NCBI GenBank assembly: GCA_902781045.1 | Contig: CACZHT010000002.1 | Location: 124,001 to 188,000, forward strand | Direction: 5' to 3' | Source: an uncultured Bacteroidales bacterium | GTDB lineage: Bacteria > Bacteroidota > Bacteroidia > Bacteroidales > Muribaculaceae | DNA length: 64,000 nt | Shown: positions 16,316 through 24,959 of the stretch, piece after piece | How the letters are laid out: each line of letters starts with the position of its first letter | Position numbering within the stretch: position 1 is the stretch's first letter | Made by a program: the position numbers and the translations under genes | The notes under the pieces: generated by a model | What the model saw: only the letters and a program-made list of their open reading frames with translations | Told to the model about the DNA's origin: nothing | The model's database searches: none

Positions 16316-18623
16316 ATTGAAATCACGCCTTCAAAAAGCAATCCTGGTCATGGCAAGCATCGCAACGGCATCGCTGGGTGTGTCACAGCCCTTTCATGAA
16401 GTCGAGAAAGAAGGTTACCGCCTGGTGGAGCAAGCCGGTGGCCCCACACTGGGCTACTGCCCGGCAAGCGGCATCAAGATACTGACAGTGGACGGCAAGG
16501 CGTTCAAGGACCTGAATGGGGAGGGTCGGCTTGTGCCCTACGAGGACTGGCGACTGCCTGCAGAACAGCGCGCCCGCGACCTGGCCAGCCGCCTGTCGGT
16601 CGACGAGATAGCCGGGCTGATGCTCTACAGCCTGCACCAGCCTGTCCCACAGACGACCCGCCCCATCTATGGCGGCAAAATGTTGAGCGAGAGCAGTGCC
16701 CAGGCCAGCGACTTGACCGACGAGCAGAAGTCTTTTCTGCGCGACGACCATGTGCGTGCCATCCTGGTGACCAAGGTCGAGAGTCCGGCTGTTGCGGCAC
16801 GCTGGAGCAACAATGTGCAAGCATTTGTCGAAGCCCTGCCGCACGGCATCCCCGCCAACAACAGCAGCGACCCGCGCAACGAGACCGCCACAGCCGACGA
16901 GTTTCTGGCCGGTGCCGGCGGACAAATCTCGCTGTGGCCCCGCCCCATCGGCATGGCAGCCATCATGGACCCGGCACTCATCAAGCGGTTTGGACAGATA
17001 GCCTCGCGAGAATACCGCGCCCTGGGCATCACCACGGCCCTTTCGCCCCAGGTCGACCTGGCCACCGAGCCACGCTGGCGACGCGTGCTGGGCTGCTTTG
17101 GTTGCGACCCGCAACTGGTCACCGACTATGCCCGCGCCTACTGCGACGGTTTCCAGACCAGCGAGGGCGATGCTCACATTGCCGGTGGCTGGGGCTATCA
17201 CAGCGTCAACGCCATGGTCAAGCACTGGCCTGGAGGAGGCTCGGAGGAGGCGGGCCGCGACTCGCACTACTCGTTCGGAAAGTTTGCCGTCTATCCAGGC
17301 GGACAGTTCGCCACTCGCCTGCGACCATTTGTCGACGGTGCGTTCCGTCTGGATGGGCCTACACACTCGGCCAGTGCCACAATGCCGTTCTACACCATTC
17401 CTTGGGACATCGCTCCCAATGGCGAAAATGTGGCCATGAACTACAGCCACTATATCATCACCGAACTGCTCAGAGAACGCTACGGATTTGACGGTGTGGT
17501 GTGCACCGACTGGGTGGTTACTGGCGACTACACCGCCGTCGACCGGCACTGGGGCAAGCCCTGGGGCGTGGAGCACCTCACGGTGGCCGAGCGCCACTAC
17601 CGCGCCCTGCTGGCCGGTGTCGACCAGTTCGGCGGCAATCAGGACAAAGCCCCCATCCTGGAAGCCTACCAGATGTGGGTGCGCGACTACGGCGAGCAGA
17701 GTGCCCGCGAGCGCTTTGAGGCCAGTGCCCGACGGTTGCTGCTCAACAGCTTCAGGTTGGGCTTGTTTGAGAACCCCTACGTCGACCCGGCCGAAGCCCA
17801 GCGCATCGTGGGCAACCCTGAATTTATGCAAGCCGGCTATGAGGCACAATTACGCTCCATCGTCATGGCCAAGAATCATGGCCACTGCCTGCCTCGCCAG
17901 TCGCGGGAACGTGTCTACCTGCCGCGCCGCCATTATCCCGCCATGACAGGATTCTGGGGCGAGAAATATGACGAGCACACCGACTACCCCATTCGCCGCG
18001 CCCTGGTCGAGCAATATTTCACCGTGGTCGACGACCCGGCCCAGGCCGATTTTGCCCTGGTCGACATTGACGAGCCGTCCGGGGGATGGGGCTACAGCCG
18101 TGCCGACCTGGATGCCGGTGGCAATGGCTATGTCCCCATCAGTCTGCAATATCGGCCCTACACCGCCACAACAGCCCGGCACCCAAGCCTGGCAGGTGGC
18201 GACCCGCTGGAGCCCAGCACCGACCGCAGTTACCGCGGCAAGACGGTCATGACTGCCAATGAGTGCGACCTGGACCTGGTGATTGAAACCCGCCGGCTCA
18301 TGGGCAACAAACCCGTGATAGTGACGATGAACATCACCCGTCCAGCCGTTGTGGCCGAGTTTGAGCCGCTTGCCGACGCCATCTTGTTGTGTTTCGGCGT
18401 GCAGAACAAGGCCAAGCTCGACATCATCGCCGGCAAGTTTGAGCCTCAGGGACTGCTCCCCTTCCAGATGCCTGCCGACATGGCCACCGTCGAGGCACAG
18501 TGCGAGGATGTGCCGCGCGACATGTGCCCCCACACCGACTGCGACGGCAATGCATATGACTTTGCTCATGGATTGAACTGGAACGGGGTCATTGACGATG
18601 CCCGTACCCGTCGTTATAAGTGA
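16302..18623 (+). CDS. Glycoside hydrolase family 3 (beta-glucosidase/xylosidase-like)
   Basis: 773 residues. ATG at 16302 gives a basic N-terminus and signal-like segment (AILVMASIATASLGVSQ), so export to the periplasm is likely. The GH3 N-terminal TIM barrel shows the nucleophile Asp403 in FDGVVCTDWV, and KHWPGGGSEEAGRDSHYSFG, the conserved KH(F/W)PG substrate-binding segment. The C-terminal alpha/beta sandwich includes a Gly-rich NKPVIVTMNITRPAVVAEFEPLADAILLCFG strand pattern. It releases terminal beta-linked sugars from oligosaccharides; specificity cannot be read. It is translationally coupled to the VOC gene, an unusual pairing. Confidence 0.92.
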   Translation: MNKIKLKSRLQKAILVMASIATASLGVSQPFHEVEKEGYRLVEQAGGPTLGYCPASGIKILTVDGKAFKDLNGEGRLVPYEDWRLPAEQRARDLASRLSVDEIAGLMLYSLHQPVPQTTRPIYGGKMLSESSAQASDLTDEQKSFLRDDHVRAILVTKVESPAVAARWSNNVQAFVEALPHGIPANNSSDPRNETATADEFLAGAGGQISLWPRPIGMAAIMDPALIKRFGQIASREYRALGITTALSPQVDLATEPRWRRVLGCFGCDPQLVTDYARAYCDGFQTSEGDAHIAGGWGYHSVNAMVKHWPGGGSEEAGRDSHYSFGKFAVYPGGQFATRLRPFVDGAFRLDGPTHSASATMPFYTIPWDIAPNGENVAMNYSHYIITELLRERYGFDGVVCTDWVVTGDYTAVDRHWGKPWGVEHLTVAERHYRALLAGVDQFGGNQDKAPILEAYQMWVRDYGEQSARERFEASARRLLLNSFRLGLFENPYVDPAEAQRIVGNPEFMQAGYEAQLRSIVMAKNHGHCLPRQSRERVYLPRRHYPAMTGFWGEKYDEHTDYPIRRALVEQYFTVVDDPAQADFALVDIDEPSGGWGYSRADLDAGGNGYVPISLQYRPYTATTARHPSLAGGDPLEPSTDRSYRGKTVMTANECDLDLVIETRRLMGNKPVIVTMNITRPAVVAEFEPLADAILLCFGVQNKAKLDIIAGKFEPQGLLPFQMPADMATVEAQCEDVPRDMCPHTDCDGNAYDFAHGLNWNGVIDDARTRRYK

Positions 18624-18650
18624 TAATTTGGAGCAATGACAAAATTTGCT

Positions 18651-18658
18651 TATCTATG
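18651..18658 (+). promoter_or_regulatory. Weak -7 box upstream of dicarboxylate symporter
   Basis: TATCTATG (one mismatch to TAnnTTTG) with TTTG at 18627-18630, 20 nt upstream. It lies 23 nt before the ATG. Confidence 0.4.
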
Positions 18659-18681
18659 TGGGTCAAATTGAAAAAACGATT

Positions 18682-19866
18682 ATGAAAATCTTGAAAAGGA
18701 TTCCGCTGCTTGTGCGGGTGATTATCGCCATCATCCTGGGTGTATTGCTGGGCAATGTCTTGCCCCAGTGGTCTGTACGCTTGTTTGTGACATTCAACAG
18801 TGTGTTCAGCAACTTCTTGTCATTTCTCATCCCGCTCATCATTGTGGGCTTGGTGACACCAGCCATTGCCGACATTGGCAAGGGTGCGGGCAAGTTGCTG
18901 CTCATCACGGCACTGATTGCCTACGGCGACACTGTATTCTCGGGCTTATTCTCCTATGCTACCAGTATCAGTGTGTTCCCTCACCTGATTGATCCTGCCG
19001 CTGCAGCACAGATTGCCGCCGACGAGGCTAAGATTGAACCATTTTTCACAATCAACATACCGCCACTGATGGATGTGATGAGTGCACTCATACTCTCGTT
19101 TGCGATGGGACTGGGTATCGCCCACTTCGGGTCTAAGTCACTCAAGCGCGGCTTCGGTGAGTTTCGCGACATTGTGGCCAAGACCATTGAGGTGGCACTG
19201 ATTCCGCTGCTGCCACTCTACATCATGGGTATCTTCATGAGCATGGCTCACACTGGCCAGGCATGGCACATCGTTAAGGTGTTCATTTCGATTATCGGCA
19301 TCATCTTTGCCATGCACATCATCCTGTTGGTGGTTCAATACTGCATCGCCGGTGCCATTGCAAGGCGCAATCCATTCAAGGCCCTGATGACGATGCTGCC
19401 AGCCTACTTCACTGCATTGGGAACCTCGAGTAGCGCAGCCACCATCCCTGTAACGCTCAAGCAGACCCAACTCAATGGTGTGCGTGAGGGCATCGCAGGA
19501 TTTGTGGTGCCGCTGTGTGCCACCATCCACTTGTCGGGCAGTGCGATGAAGATTACAGCCTGTGCCGTAGCGTTGCTGCTCATGCAGGGCGCTCCCATCG
19601 AGTTCGGTACCTTTGTGGGATTTATCATGATGCTGGGTGTGATGATGGTTGCCGCTCCAGGTGTGCCTGGCGGTGCTATCATGGCCGCCCTGGGTGTGTT
19701 GCAGAGCATCTTGGGCTTCAATGCCGTGCAGCAAGCCATGATGATAGCGCTCTACATCACGATGGACAGTTTCGGGACGGCGTGCAACGTCACGGGCGAC
19801 GGTGCCATCGCCCTGATTGTCGACTCGTTACACACTGGCGATGCATCTGAGAGCACCAATCAGTGA
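18682..19866 (+). CDS. Dicarboxylate/amino acid:cation symporter (DAACS/SDF family)
   Basis: 394 residues with eight membrane helices and the two re-entrant hairpins of the GltPh fold. Hairpin 1 carries the serine-rich GTSSSAATIPVTLKQT; TM7 carries CATIHLSGSAMK, where most family members have NMDGT; TM8 carries MDSFGTACNVTGDGA, with the NVTGD motif that contacts substrate. ATG at 18682 is chosen because MKILKRIPLLVRVIIAIILGVLLG is the standard family opening. It imports dicarboxylates, glutamate/aspartate or Ser/Thr with Na+ or H+. The altered TM7 motif hints at a neutral amino acid substrate, which is inference. Confidence 0.93.
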   Translation: MKILKRIPLLVRVIIAIILGVLLGNVLPQWSVRLFVTFNSVFSNFLSFLIPLIIVGLVTPAIADIGKGAGKLLLITALIAYGDTVFSGLFSYATSISVFPHLIDPAAAAQIAADEAKIEPFFTINIPPLMDVMSALILSFAMGLGIAHFGSKSLKRGFGEFRDIVAKTIEVALIPLLPLYIMGIFMSMAHTGQAWHIVKVFISIIGIIFAMHIILLVVQYCIAGAIARRNPFKALMTMLPAYFTALGTSSSAATIPVTLKQTQLNGVREGIAGFVVPLCATIHLSGSAMKITACAVALLLMQGAPIEFGTFVGFIMMLGVMMVAAPGVPGGAIMAALGVLQSILGFNAVQQAMMIALYITMDSFGTACNVTGDGAIALIVDSLHTGDASESTNQ

Positions 19867-19927
19867 AAAGTTGTCAACAAGACAAGCAAAAGTTGGCGCG
19901 GTTTTTGCATATAACAAAACAAAGTGC

Positions 19928-19935
19928 TATCTTTG
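19928..19935 (+). promoter_or_regulatory. -7 promoter box with -33 TTTG
   Basis: TATCTTTG at 19928-19935 and TTTG at 19904-19907, 20 nt apart; 30 nt upstream of the glycan-binding protein gene. Confidence 0.75.
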
Positions 19936-19965
19936 TGCCATAATTAATAATACAATACTACAATT

Positions 19966-20673
19966 ATGAGAACTATAGCTATCACCTTGTTATCGCTGCT
20001 GGCTGCGACAACCATCGCACAGGTGCGCCACATTGCGCCCAGCCAGACCTACAAGTTGCCGACCGATGCCGTGTTGGCCGAGTTTGACCGCTTGAGTGCC
20101 GCATCGCAGTCACGTGAACTGACCAGTGCCGAGGCACAGCGGATGGAGCAAATCGTCGAGGACAATGCTGTGCTCACCGACCTGTACGGTGGCCAGTGCA
20201 GCTGGTATTGCGGTGGCGTTGTCGACACCGTGACCGCCACAAGCAGTCTGCCTCCAGCCGGCAAGAACACCTACATTGGCCAGAATGCCCACGACTTCGA
20301 CCACACGAGCGTATGGGCCGAGGGTGCCGATGGACCAGGCATCGGCGAGTCGCTGACCTATGAGTTCGCCGGCAAGTGCCCTCGCATCACAACGGTCAAT
20401 ATCCTGAACGGCCACGTCAAGAGCGAGAAAGCCTGGCGCGAGAACAACCGCGTGAAGCAGCTCAAGGTCTACTATGAGGGCAAGCCACTGGCCATCCTTG
20501 ACCTCAAAGACACACGTGAGCAGCAATGCTTCGAGGTGGGCACGCTGGGCTACAACGACGAGCATGCGCCCAAGTGGCAGTTACGGTTTGAGATTGTCGA
20601 GGTGTACAAGGGCACAAAGTATGACGACACGGTCATTAGCGAGTTGTCTTTCGACGGAATTGACGTTCACTAA
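19966..20673 (+). CDS. Secreted NADase-type glycan-binding domain protein
   Basis: 235 residues with an N-terminal signal peptide (MRTIAITLLSLLAATTIAQ). The C-terminal about 150 residues are a discoidin-like beta-sandwich: QCSWYCGG, SSLPPAGKNTYIGQNAHDFDHTSVWAEGADGPGIGESLTYEF, then VNILNGHVKSEKAWRENNRVKQLKVYYEG. This pattern of a Trp/Cys opening plus N-A-x-D-x-x-x-x-x-x-W-x-E-G is that of the NADase-type glycan-binding domain common in Bacteroidota. It probably binds carbohydrate in the periplasm or on the surface; no catalytic domain is present. The next gene starts 25 nt downstream. Confidence 0.75.
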   Translation: MRTIAITLLSLLAATTIAQVRHIAPSQTYKLPTDAVLAEFDRLSAASQSRELTSAEAQRMEQIVEDNAVLTDLYGGQCSWYCGGVVDTVTATSSLPPAGKNTYIGQNAHDFDHTSVWAEGADGPGIGESLTYEFAGKCPRITTVNILNGHVKSEKAWRENNRVKQLKVYYEGKPLAILDLKDTREQQCFEVGTLGYNDEHAPKWQLRFEIVEVYKGTKYDDTVISELSFDGIDVH

Positions 20674-20698
20674 CCAATGGGTATTAATCAATTATAAT

Positions 20699-21826
20699 AT
20701 GATGAAGAAATTATTAACACTAATCACACTGATGGGGATGAGCATGACTATGCACGCCCAGTTTGATAAGGGCTTTGTGCACAGCTACTTCAACATGCGC
20801 GATGCCGAGGCGCTGATGCGCGACCACATCACGCGGGACATGGCTGGTCGCAGTGCCAAGCTCAAAGTCCTGCCCAACAAGAAGTGGCTGCTGGACGAGG
20901 ACAACTGGTGGACCAATGGCTTTGTCGTGTTCCAGACTTATTATGACGAAGAATCTCGCGAGATTGGCCTCAGCCCACAACTCGATGAGCCAACTCCCGA
21001 CTGGGATTGCATCGGCGCGCTCAAAGTCAGGGGTTCGCAGGTCACCAGCCAGGACGGCAAAATCCGCTACACCGTCGAGCAACTGGGAACCTACGTGATG
21101 CTGGTGGGCCGCAATGCCCAGGGGCAACCTGTGAGTGCCTACTATAGGGTGTCGAACGAAGCCTTCAACGAGGGCAGCTGGATTTTTCTGTTGCAGTATG
21201 TCCTGGCCGGCAACTATACTGCACCCGATGGCGAGAATGCTGTGTTCGGGCCACGCATGAAACACTACACAGGCAAGGACTACAACACTGATCCGGGGGC
21301 TTGGTACAGCTTCCGGCCTGAGGACAACTTCGCAGCCCTGAGCATCCTCTATGGCGGTGGTCGCGTCAGTCATGGCGACCCCAGTAGCTCCAAGTATGGC
21401 AAGATGCCCGGCGGCGGCGGCGCTGGTGCGCTGATGGGTCCGATGCTGTGGCGCGTGACTCCCACCGTGGACGGTGTTCTGGTCAATGTGGTGCACGACG
21501 AGCCTTTTGTCGATCACCTGCCACGTGTGGCCGACAGCAGCCGCCTCACGTTTGCTCAAACCCCCTATGAGGGGTTGCCCGGTCGATGGGCAGTTGCCTC
21601 GGTGATGCCGCTCACGCACCAGATGCTGCGGTTGTTCCCCAAGGAGGTGCTCACGCTGATGCGCGGCGAGATTTATGCCCGCCATGGCGACAGCTTTGCC
21701 GACCCCAAGACGCAGGCCTACTTCGATGCCCAGCCGTGGTACAAGAAGAGTGGCCGTCCTGTGGTGCTGACCGACATCGAACGGTTCAACTACGCACTCA
21801 TCAAGCAAGTTGAGGCCAATCGCTGA
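20699..21826 (+). CDS. Secreted protein with C-terminal YARHG domain
   Basis: 375 residues. ATG at 20699 gives the signal peptide MMKKLLTLITLMGMSMTMHAQ; longer in-frame starts fall inside the upstream gene. The C-terminal segment VLTLMRGEIYARHGDSFADPKTQAYFDAQPWYKKSG is a clear YARHG domain, an extracellular module found next to peptidase or binding domains. The about 300-residue N-terminal region is not one I recognise. It is probably co-transcribed with the glycan-binding protein, and together they suggest a two-component surface or periplasmic binding unit (inference). Confidence 0.75.
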   Translation: MMKKLLTLITLMGMSMTMHAQFDKGFVHSYFNMRDAEALMRDHITRDMAGRSAKLKVLPNKKWLLDEDNWWTNGFVVFQTYYDEESREIGLSPQLDEPTPDWDCIGALKVRGSQVTSQDGKIRYTVEQLGTYVMLVGRNAQGQPVSAYYRVSNEAFNEGSWIFLLQYVLAGNYTAPDGENAVFGPRMKHYTGKDYNTDPGAWYSFRPEDNFAALSILYGGGRVSHGDPSSSKYGKMPGGGGAGALMGPMLWRVTPTVDGVLVNVVHDEPFVDHLPRVADSSRLTFAQTPYEGLPGRWAVASVMPLTHQMLRLFPKEVLTLMRGEIYARHGDSFADPKTQAYFDAQPWYKKSGRPVVLTDIERFNYALIKQVEANR

Positions 21827-21855
21827 AAAAATTTTGACATTTGAAAACAAAATCC

Positions 21856-21863
21856 TATCTTTG
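21856..21863 (+). promoter_or_regulatory. -7 promoter box of beta-helix protein
   Basis: TATCTTTG, exact match, about 67 nt upstream of the ATG at 21931. Confidence 0.7.
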
Positions 21864-21930
21864 CGCTGTGATTATGGAGCATCAAAGCCCAAAAGCACAG
21901 CGCATTATTAACATTTAAACACTATTTTGT

Positions 21931-23364
21931 ATGAAAAAAGTTTTTACGCTATGCATGCTGGCAGTTGCCGTGATGGCACAAGCCAAAACCTACACCCTGG
22001 CCGACCTGGCCGAGCTGGTTCCTGTGCTTGAGGACGGCACTGGTGTCGCCGTCGTCGACGGAGCCTACATCGTCAACCTGCCCACCTCGTTGCCCGAGGG
22101 TGTTGAGGGCATCGGCTATGACGACAACAACATCGTGCTGACCAAGAGTTACTTTACCATCAATGGCGACCTGGTCGTCAACGAGGGCGAGACACTGCTG
22201 TTCGGTGGCTCAACTTCGATTGAAGTCAACGGCAACCTCACCGCCCAAGGCGCAACCTTTGGTGCTGCCGAGGGTTCAGAGGAAACAGCCAAGGGTTTCC
22301 GCATGTACATGGAGGGTGCGTCGGCCACACTGACCGGCTGCACATTCAATTATGTGGGTCTGACCTACGGCAACGGCACCGAAGAGGGTTGCCTGACGGC
22401 CAATGACTGCGTCTTCAACAACCACAACGGCAAAAGTGCCAACGCAGTGATCAACTTCACCAGCCTGAGCAAGGGCAACCTGATTGAGAACTGCCTGTTC
22501 GACAATCCGTCGCTCTCGGCAGTGGGCAGTGGAGCCAATGTGGTTTGTGGCATCACCATCAAGGGCAACACCATCAACAAACCCATGACCAGCACCCGCC
22601 TCTATCCGGGTCTGAACATGACCGCTACCGGCCCCTACGACATCGTCATCGAGGGCAACGATGTACATGGCCCTGCCGAGAACACCCGCGCCGGCGGCAT
22701 CGCCCTGTCGTGCTTGCTGGGCAACCCGCCCACAGGCACCCTGACTGTGCGCAACAACTTTGTCGAGAACTGCTCTTACGGCATCACCCTCACCGGTCCG
22801 GGCTATGTGCGCATCGAGGACAACACCGTGCTCAACAACAAGTACATCGCCAACCCCAATCTGGGTGGCAGCGGTCTGAACATCACTTGCAACTCGACGG
22901 GTGAAGGCCTTATCGCCAAGGCTTATATGCGCGGCAACCACATTGAGGGCAATGTGTGGGGGGTCACGGTCATTGGCAATGTTGACATCAATGCAGGCAA
23001 GGTAGAGGATCCCACCGCCGAGGACTACAATCCTGGCGGAAACGTATTTATCGACAACGGCAACGGTGACCCATTCGTGCAATATGACTGGTACAACAAC
23101 ACCGCCAACGACAGTTGGGCTCAGGGCAACACTTGGAGCGTAGAAGTTCAGGACGCTGAGCACATTGCCGAGGTGATTGTCGACAAGGCCGATGACGCAT
23201 CACTCGGCGAGGTTCACTACATGCCTGCCGGTGCCAATGTCGCCATCGACGAGGTCAAGAGCGACGAGGCCAAGAGCACTGGCCGCTACAACCTGCTGGG
23301 CCAGCCCGTGAGCAAGAGCTACCACGGCATTGTCATCGAGAACGGCAAGAAGGTGGTGAAGTAG
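21931..23364 (+). CDS. Secreted right-handed parallel beta-helix protein
   Basis: 477 residues. Signal peptide MKKVFTLCMLAVAVMAQA. The central about 300 residues have the regular pattern of a pectate-lyase-like beta-helix: ISIEVNGNLTAQGATF-type turns, then IVIEGNDVHGPAENTRAGGIAL, LTVRNNFVENCSYGITL and VRIEDNTVLNNKYI, with Asn ladders. The C-terminus GRYNLLGQPVSKSYHGIVIENGKKVVK is the short tail shared by secreted Bacteroidales proteins. Parallel beta-helices of this type are polysaccharide lyases, glycosidases or adhesins; I see no catalytic signature. Monocistronic, followed by a strong hairpin. Confidence 0.82.
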   Translation: MKKVFTLCMLAVAVMAQAKTYTLADLAELVPVLEDGTGVAVVDGAYIVNLPTSLPEGVEGIGYDDNNIVLTKSYFTINGDLVVNEGETLLFGGSTSIEVNGNLTAQGATFGAAEGSEETAKGFRMYMEGASATLTGCTFNYVGLTYGNGTEEGCLTANDCVFNNHNGKSANAVINFTSLSKGNLIENCLFDNPSLSAVGSGANVVCGITIKGNTINKPMTSTRLYPGLNMTATGPYDIVIEGNDVHGPAENTRAGGIALSCLLGNPPTGTLTVRNNFVENCSYGITLTGPGYVRIEDNTVLNNKYIANPNLGGSGLNITCNSTGEGLIAKAYMRGNHIEGNVWGVTVIGNVDINAGKVEDPTAEDYNPGGNVFIDNGNGDPFVQYDWYNNTANDSWAQGNTWSVEVQDAEHIAEVIVDKADDASLGEVHYMPAGANVAIDEVKSDEAKSTGRYNLLGQPVSKSYHGIVIENGKKVVK

Positions 23365-23403
23365 CCTATTGTCTATGATTTTTTAGGCTCAACCTGGACA
23401 AAC

Positions 23404-23458
23404 ACTCATCTGAGCAACAAAGGCTCCCTCATGGGGAGCCTTTGTTGCTCAGATGAGT
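23404..23458. terminator. Bidirectional terminator, 25-bp perfect stem
   Basis: 23404-23428 pairs perfectly with 23434-23458 around a 5-nt loop, between convergent genes. The right arm contains the minus-strand stop codon (TGA at 23449-23451) of the AlkZ-like gene, so the terminator overlaps the end of that CDS. Confidence 0.85.
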
Positions 23459-24120
23459 TTAAGCAGCTGCCGGTCGGTGGCTTGTGGCACGACTTGCCGC
23501 AAGTGTGCAAAGATGCGGTCGTGTGATTCCTGAGGCGAGCGGTCGCAGTGGCAGGCTTCACGACCATAGAGACGCTCGGGTGTGGTGAGCAACGACCATC
23601 CCCAGCCATACTCGTGTCCGTGACGGTCGCGCGGATAGACAAAGTCCTCGGTGACAATGCGGCAGGCCATCTGCAAGCGGGTGACATAGGCATCAAAGCG
23701 GCTGCGCATCTTCGGCCCGGTGAAGCCGCATGCACTGCGCAGCTCGCGCGTGATGAGGCTGCCATGCTCCTGCAGCGTGAGCAGAATGGCCTCGTCGATT
23801 GAGCCAGCCTCTGGGGCTGGATAGACACTGCGCCGCCAGTTGCAGAAGTCGGGCCACCATTCCAAGCTGATGTAACCGGCCTTCTTGTCGAAGAACTTGC
23901 CATAGACGCAGTTGCCTTCGTTGATGATGGGGCCTTTCCACTTCCACATGGGCCAGTCCCAGCCATCGTCATAGACCACATAGCGACAGTCCTGGTCAAC
24001 CATCTCCTCGGCCGAGAAGCCACGTATGCCGCTCCACAACAGTGGGACAAACCCCAGCTGTTGGATGGCCTCCATCATCTGTGGCGCACTCGAAATCAAC
24101 TCTCGCTGCATATCACTCAT
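23449..24120 (-). CDS. AlkZ-related winged-helix protein (putative)
   Basis: 223 residues from ATG at 24120, chosen because it overlaps the upstream stop as ATGA; a TTG start further upstream would overlap the neighbour more. The sequence WSGIRGFSAEEMVDQDCRYVVYDDGWDWPMWKWKG is conserved among Bacteroidota proteins named AlkZ-related. The C-terminal half (SIDEAILLTLQEHGSLITRELRSACGFTGPKMRSRFDAYVTRLQMACRIVTEDFVY) is a winged-helix segment like those of the AlkZ/YcaQ crosslink glycosylase family. The catalytic QxQ/QxE motif of AlkZ is not evident, so enzymatic activity is doubtful. Last gene of a three-gene unit. Confidence 0.65.
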   Translation of the reverse strand: MSDMQRELISSAPQMMEAIQQLGFVPLLWSGIRGFSAEEMVDQDCRYVVYDDGWDWPMWKWKGPIINEGNCVYGKFFDKKAGYISLEWWPDFCNWRRSVYPAPEAGSIDEAILLTLQEHGSLITRELRSACGFTGPKMRSRFDAYVTRLQMACRIVTEDFVYPRDRHGHEYGWGWSLLTTPERLYGREACHCDRSPQESHDRIFAHLRQVVPQATDRQLLKLI

Positions 24121-24458
24121 TCGTTCTTGCAACACGTTTTGTCACTGTCGCACGATTGGCTGGGCTGCCGCTGGGCAGTGACATTGAGCGACTTGAGTCC
24201 CTTGATGATGTGTTCGTCGCTGTTCTTGGCGGCATCGTAAGTGACCGTGATGGTCTTGTGCTCCACATCGACAGCCACATCCTTGATGCCCTTGCCCAAA
24301 GCCGGGACGTTGTTCATGACCTTGATGGAGCAGTTCTCGCAATGGATGTCAGCAACAAAGGTTGTCGTCTTGACGTTGTCGGTTTTCTTCTTGTCTTGAG
24401 CCTGGCCCATGGTCATACTCAATGTAATCACCACTGCCAGTAACATCAGTTTTTTCAT
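24117..24458 (-). CDS. Secreted heavy-metal-associated (HMA) domain protein
   Basis: 113 residues; MKKLMLLAVVITLSMTMGQAQ is a signal peptide (an ATG three codons upstream at 24467 is also possible). The HMA ferredoxin-like domain has the metal-binding pair C40-E-N-C43 in FVADIHCENCSIKVMNNVP. The C-terminus SCDSDKTCCKNE adds three cysteines that could extend metal binding. It probably sequesters or delivers Cu(I) or another soft metal in the periplasm. Its stop overlaps the next start (ATGA), and it follows a small secreted ORF by about 12 nt. Confidence 0.85.
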   Translation of the reverse strand: MKKLMLLAVVITLSMTMGQAQDKKKTDNVKTTTFVADIHCENCSIKVMNNVPALGKGIKDVAVDVEHKTITVTYDAAKNSDEHIIKGLKSLNVTAQRQPSQSCDSDKTCCKNE

Positions 24459-24470
24459 CTTACACATTGT

Positions 24471-24677
24471 TTACAAATTATGAATTATAAATGTGACCAT
24501 CTCGCATTTCTCAACCACGCTGCGGCTCAGGTAGTTGTCCCATTGATTGCCCTGCACCACCTCGCCCAGCATGGCATTCATCGCTGTCGAGTCATCATGG
24601 GCGACAGTGACCTGAGGCCCCATCGCCGTTGTCATCGTCGTTGCCAGAGCAGCATAAACTAGTCGAGCGTAACTCAT
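24471..24677 (-). CDS. Small putative secreted protein
   Basis: 68 residues, no recognised family. It begins MSYARLVYAALATTMTTAMGPQVTVA, which resembles a signal peptide, followed by a hydrophilic NAMLGEVVQGNQWDNYLSRSVVEKCEM segment and a short hydrophobic end. Support for it being real: a promoter box lies 23 nt upstream, and its stop sits 3-12 nt from the start of the HMA protein on the same strand, so it would be first in that operon. Its one cysteine could bind metal. It may instead be leader sequence. Confidence 0.45.
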   Translation of the reverse strand: MSYARLVYAALATTMTTAMGPQVTVAHDDSTAMNAMLGEVVQGNQWDNYLSRSVVEKCEMVTFIIHNL

Positions 24678-24699
24678 ACCTTGTTTCGGAATTTAGCTG

Positions 24700-24707
24700 C
24701 AAAGTTA
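24700..24707 (-). promoter_or_regulatory. -7 promoter box of small protein-HMA-AlkZ-like unit
   Basis: Minus-strand TAACTTTG, exact TAnnTTTG match, 23 nt upstream of the small secreted ORF. Confidence 0.65.
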
Positions 24708-24782
24708 GTTCAAAAAAAGCTAAACTCAAAATGTGAATCAGTTTTTCCCAACAAGTGCAACAATCACAGTAGATTAAGTGTT

Positions 24783-24818
24783 AAAAAATCGCTGCACAGG
24801 ACTGCGCCTGTGCAGCGA
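24783..24818 (-). terminator. Intrinsic terminator (minus strand)
   Basis: 12-bp stem (24789-24800 with 24807-24818, loop ACTGCG) followed on the minus strand by a T run at 24788-24783. It terminates transcription coming from the secreted-protein gene and its orphan tail. Confidence 0.8.
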
Positions 24819-24844
24819 ATGTCGATAGCGACTTATTTACTGAA

Positions 24845-24946
24845 TTATTTGTTGATTATTTTTTTGACCTGTTGCGAGCCATCAGTGTAGGTGACCACCT
24901 TGATGACCATACCATGGTGGTCGGCCATCACTCGGCGACCGGCCCT
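24845..24946 (-). pseudogene. Orphan secretion-tail fragment
   Basis: An open stretch of 33 codons with a stop at 24845. It reads RVMADHHGMVIKVV then YTDGSQQVKKIINK, which looks like the last about 30 residues of a secreted Bacteroidales protein (tail pattern …HGMVIK…). No body of that protein is present: an in-frame stop (24947-24949) sits directly before it and the intact secreted gene ends just upstream at 24960. It is probably the remnant of a lost or truncated paralogue, possibly left by recombination between tails. Confidence 0.5.
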
Positions 24947-24959
24947 TTATGAGTTTTGC

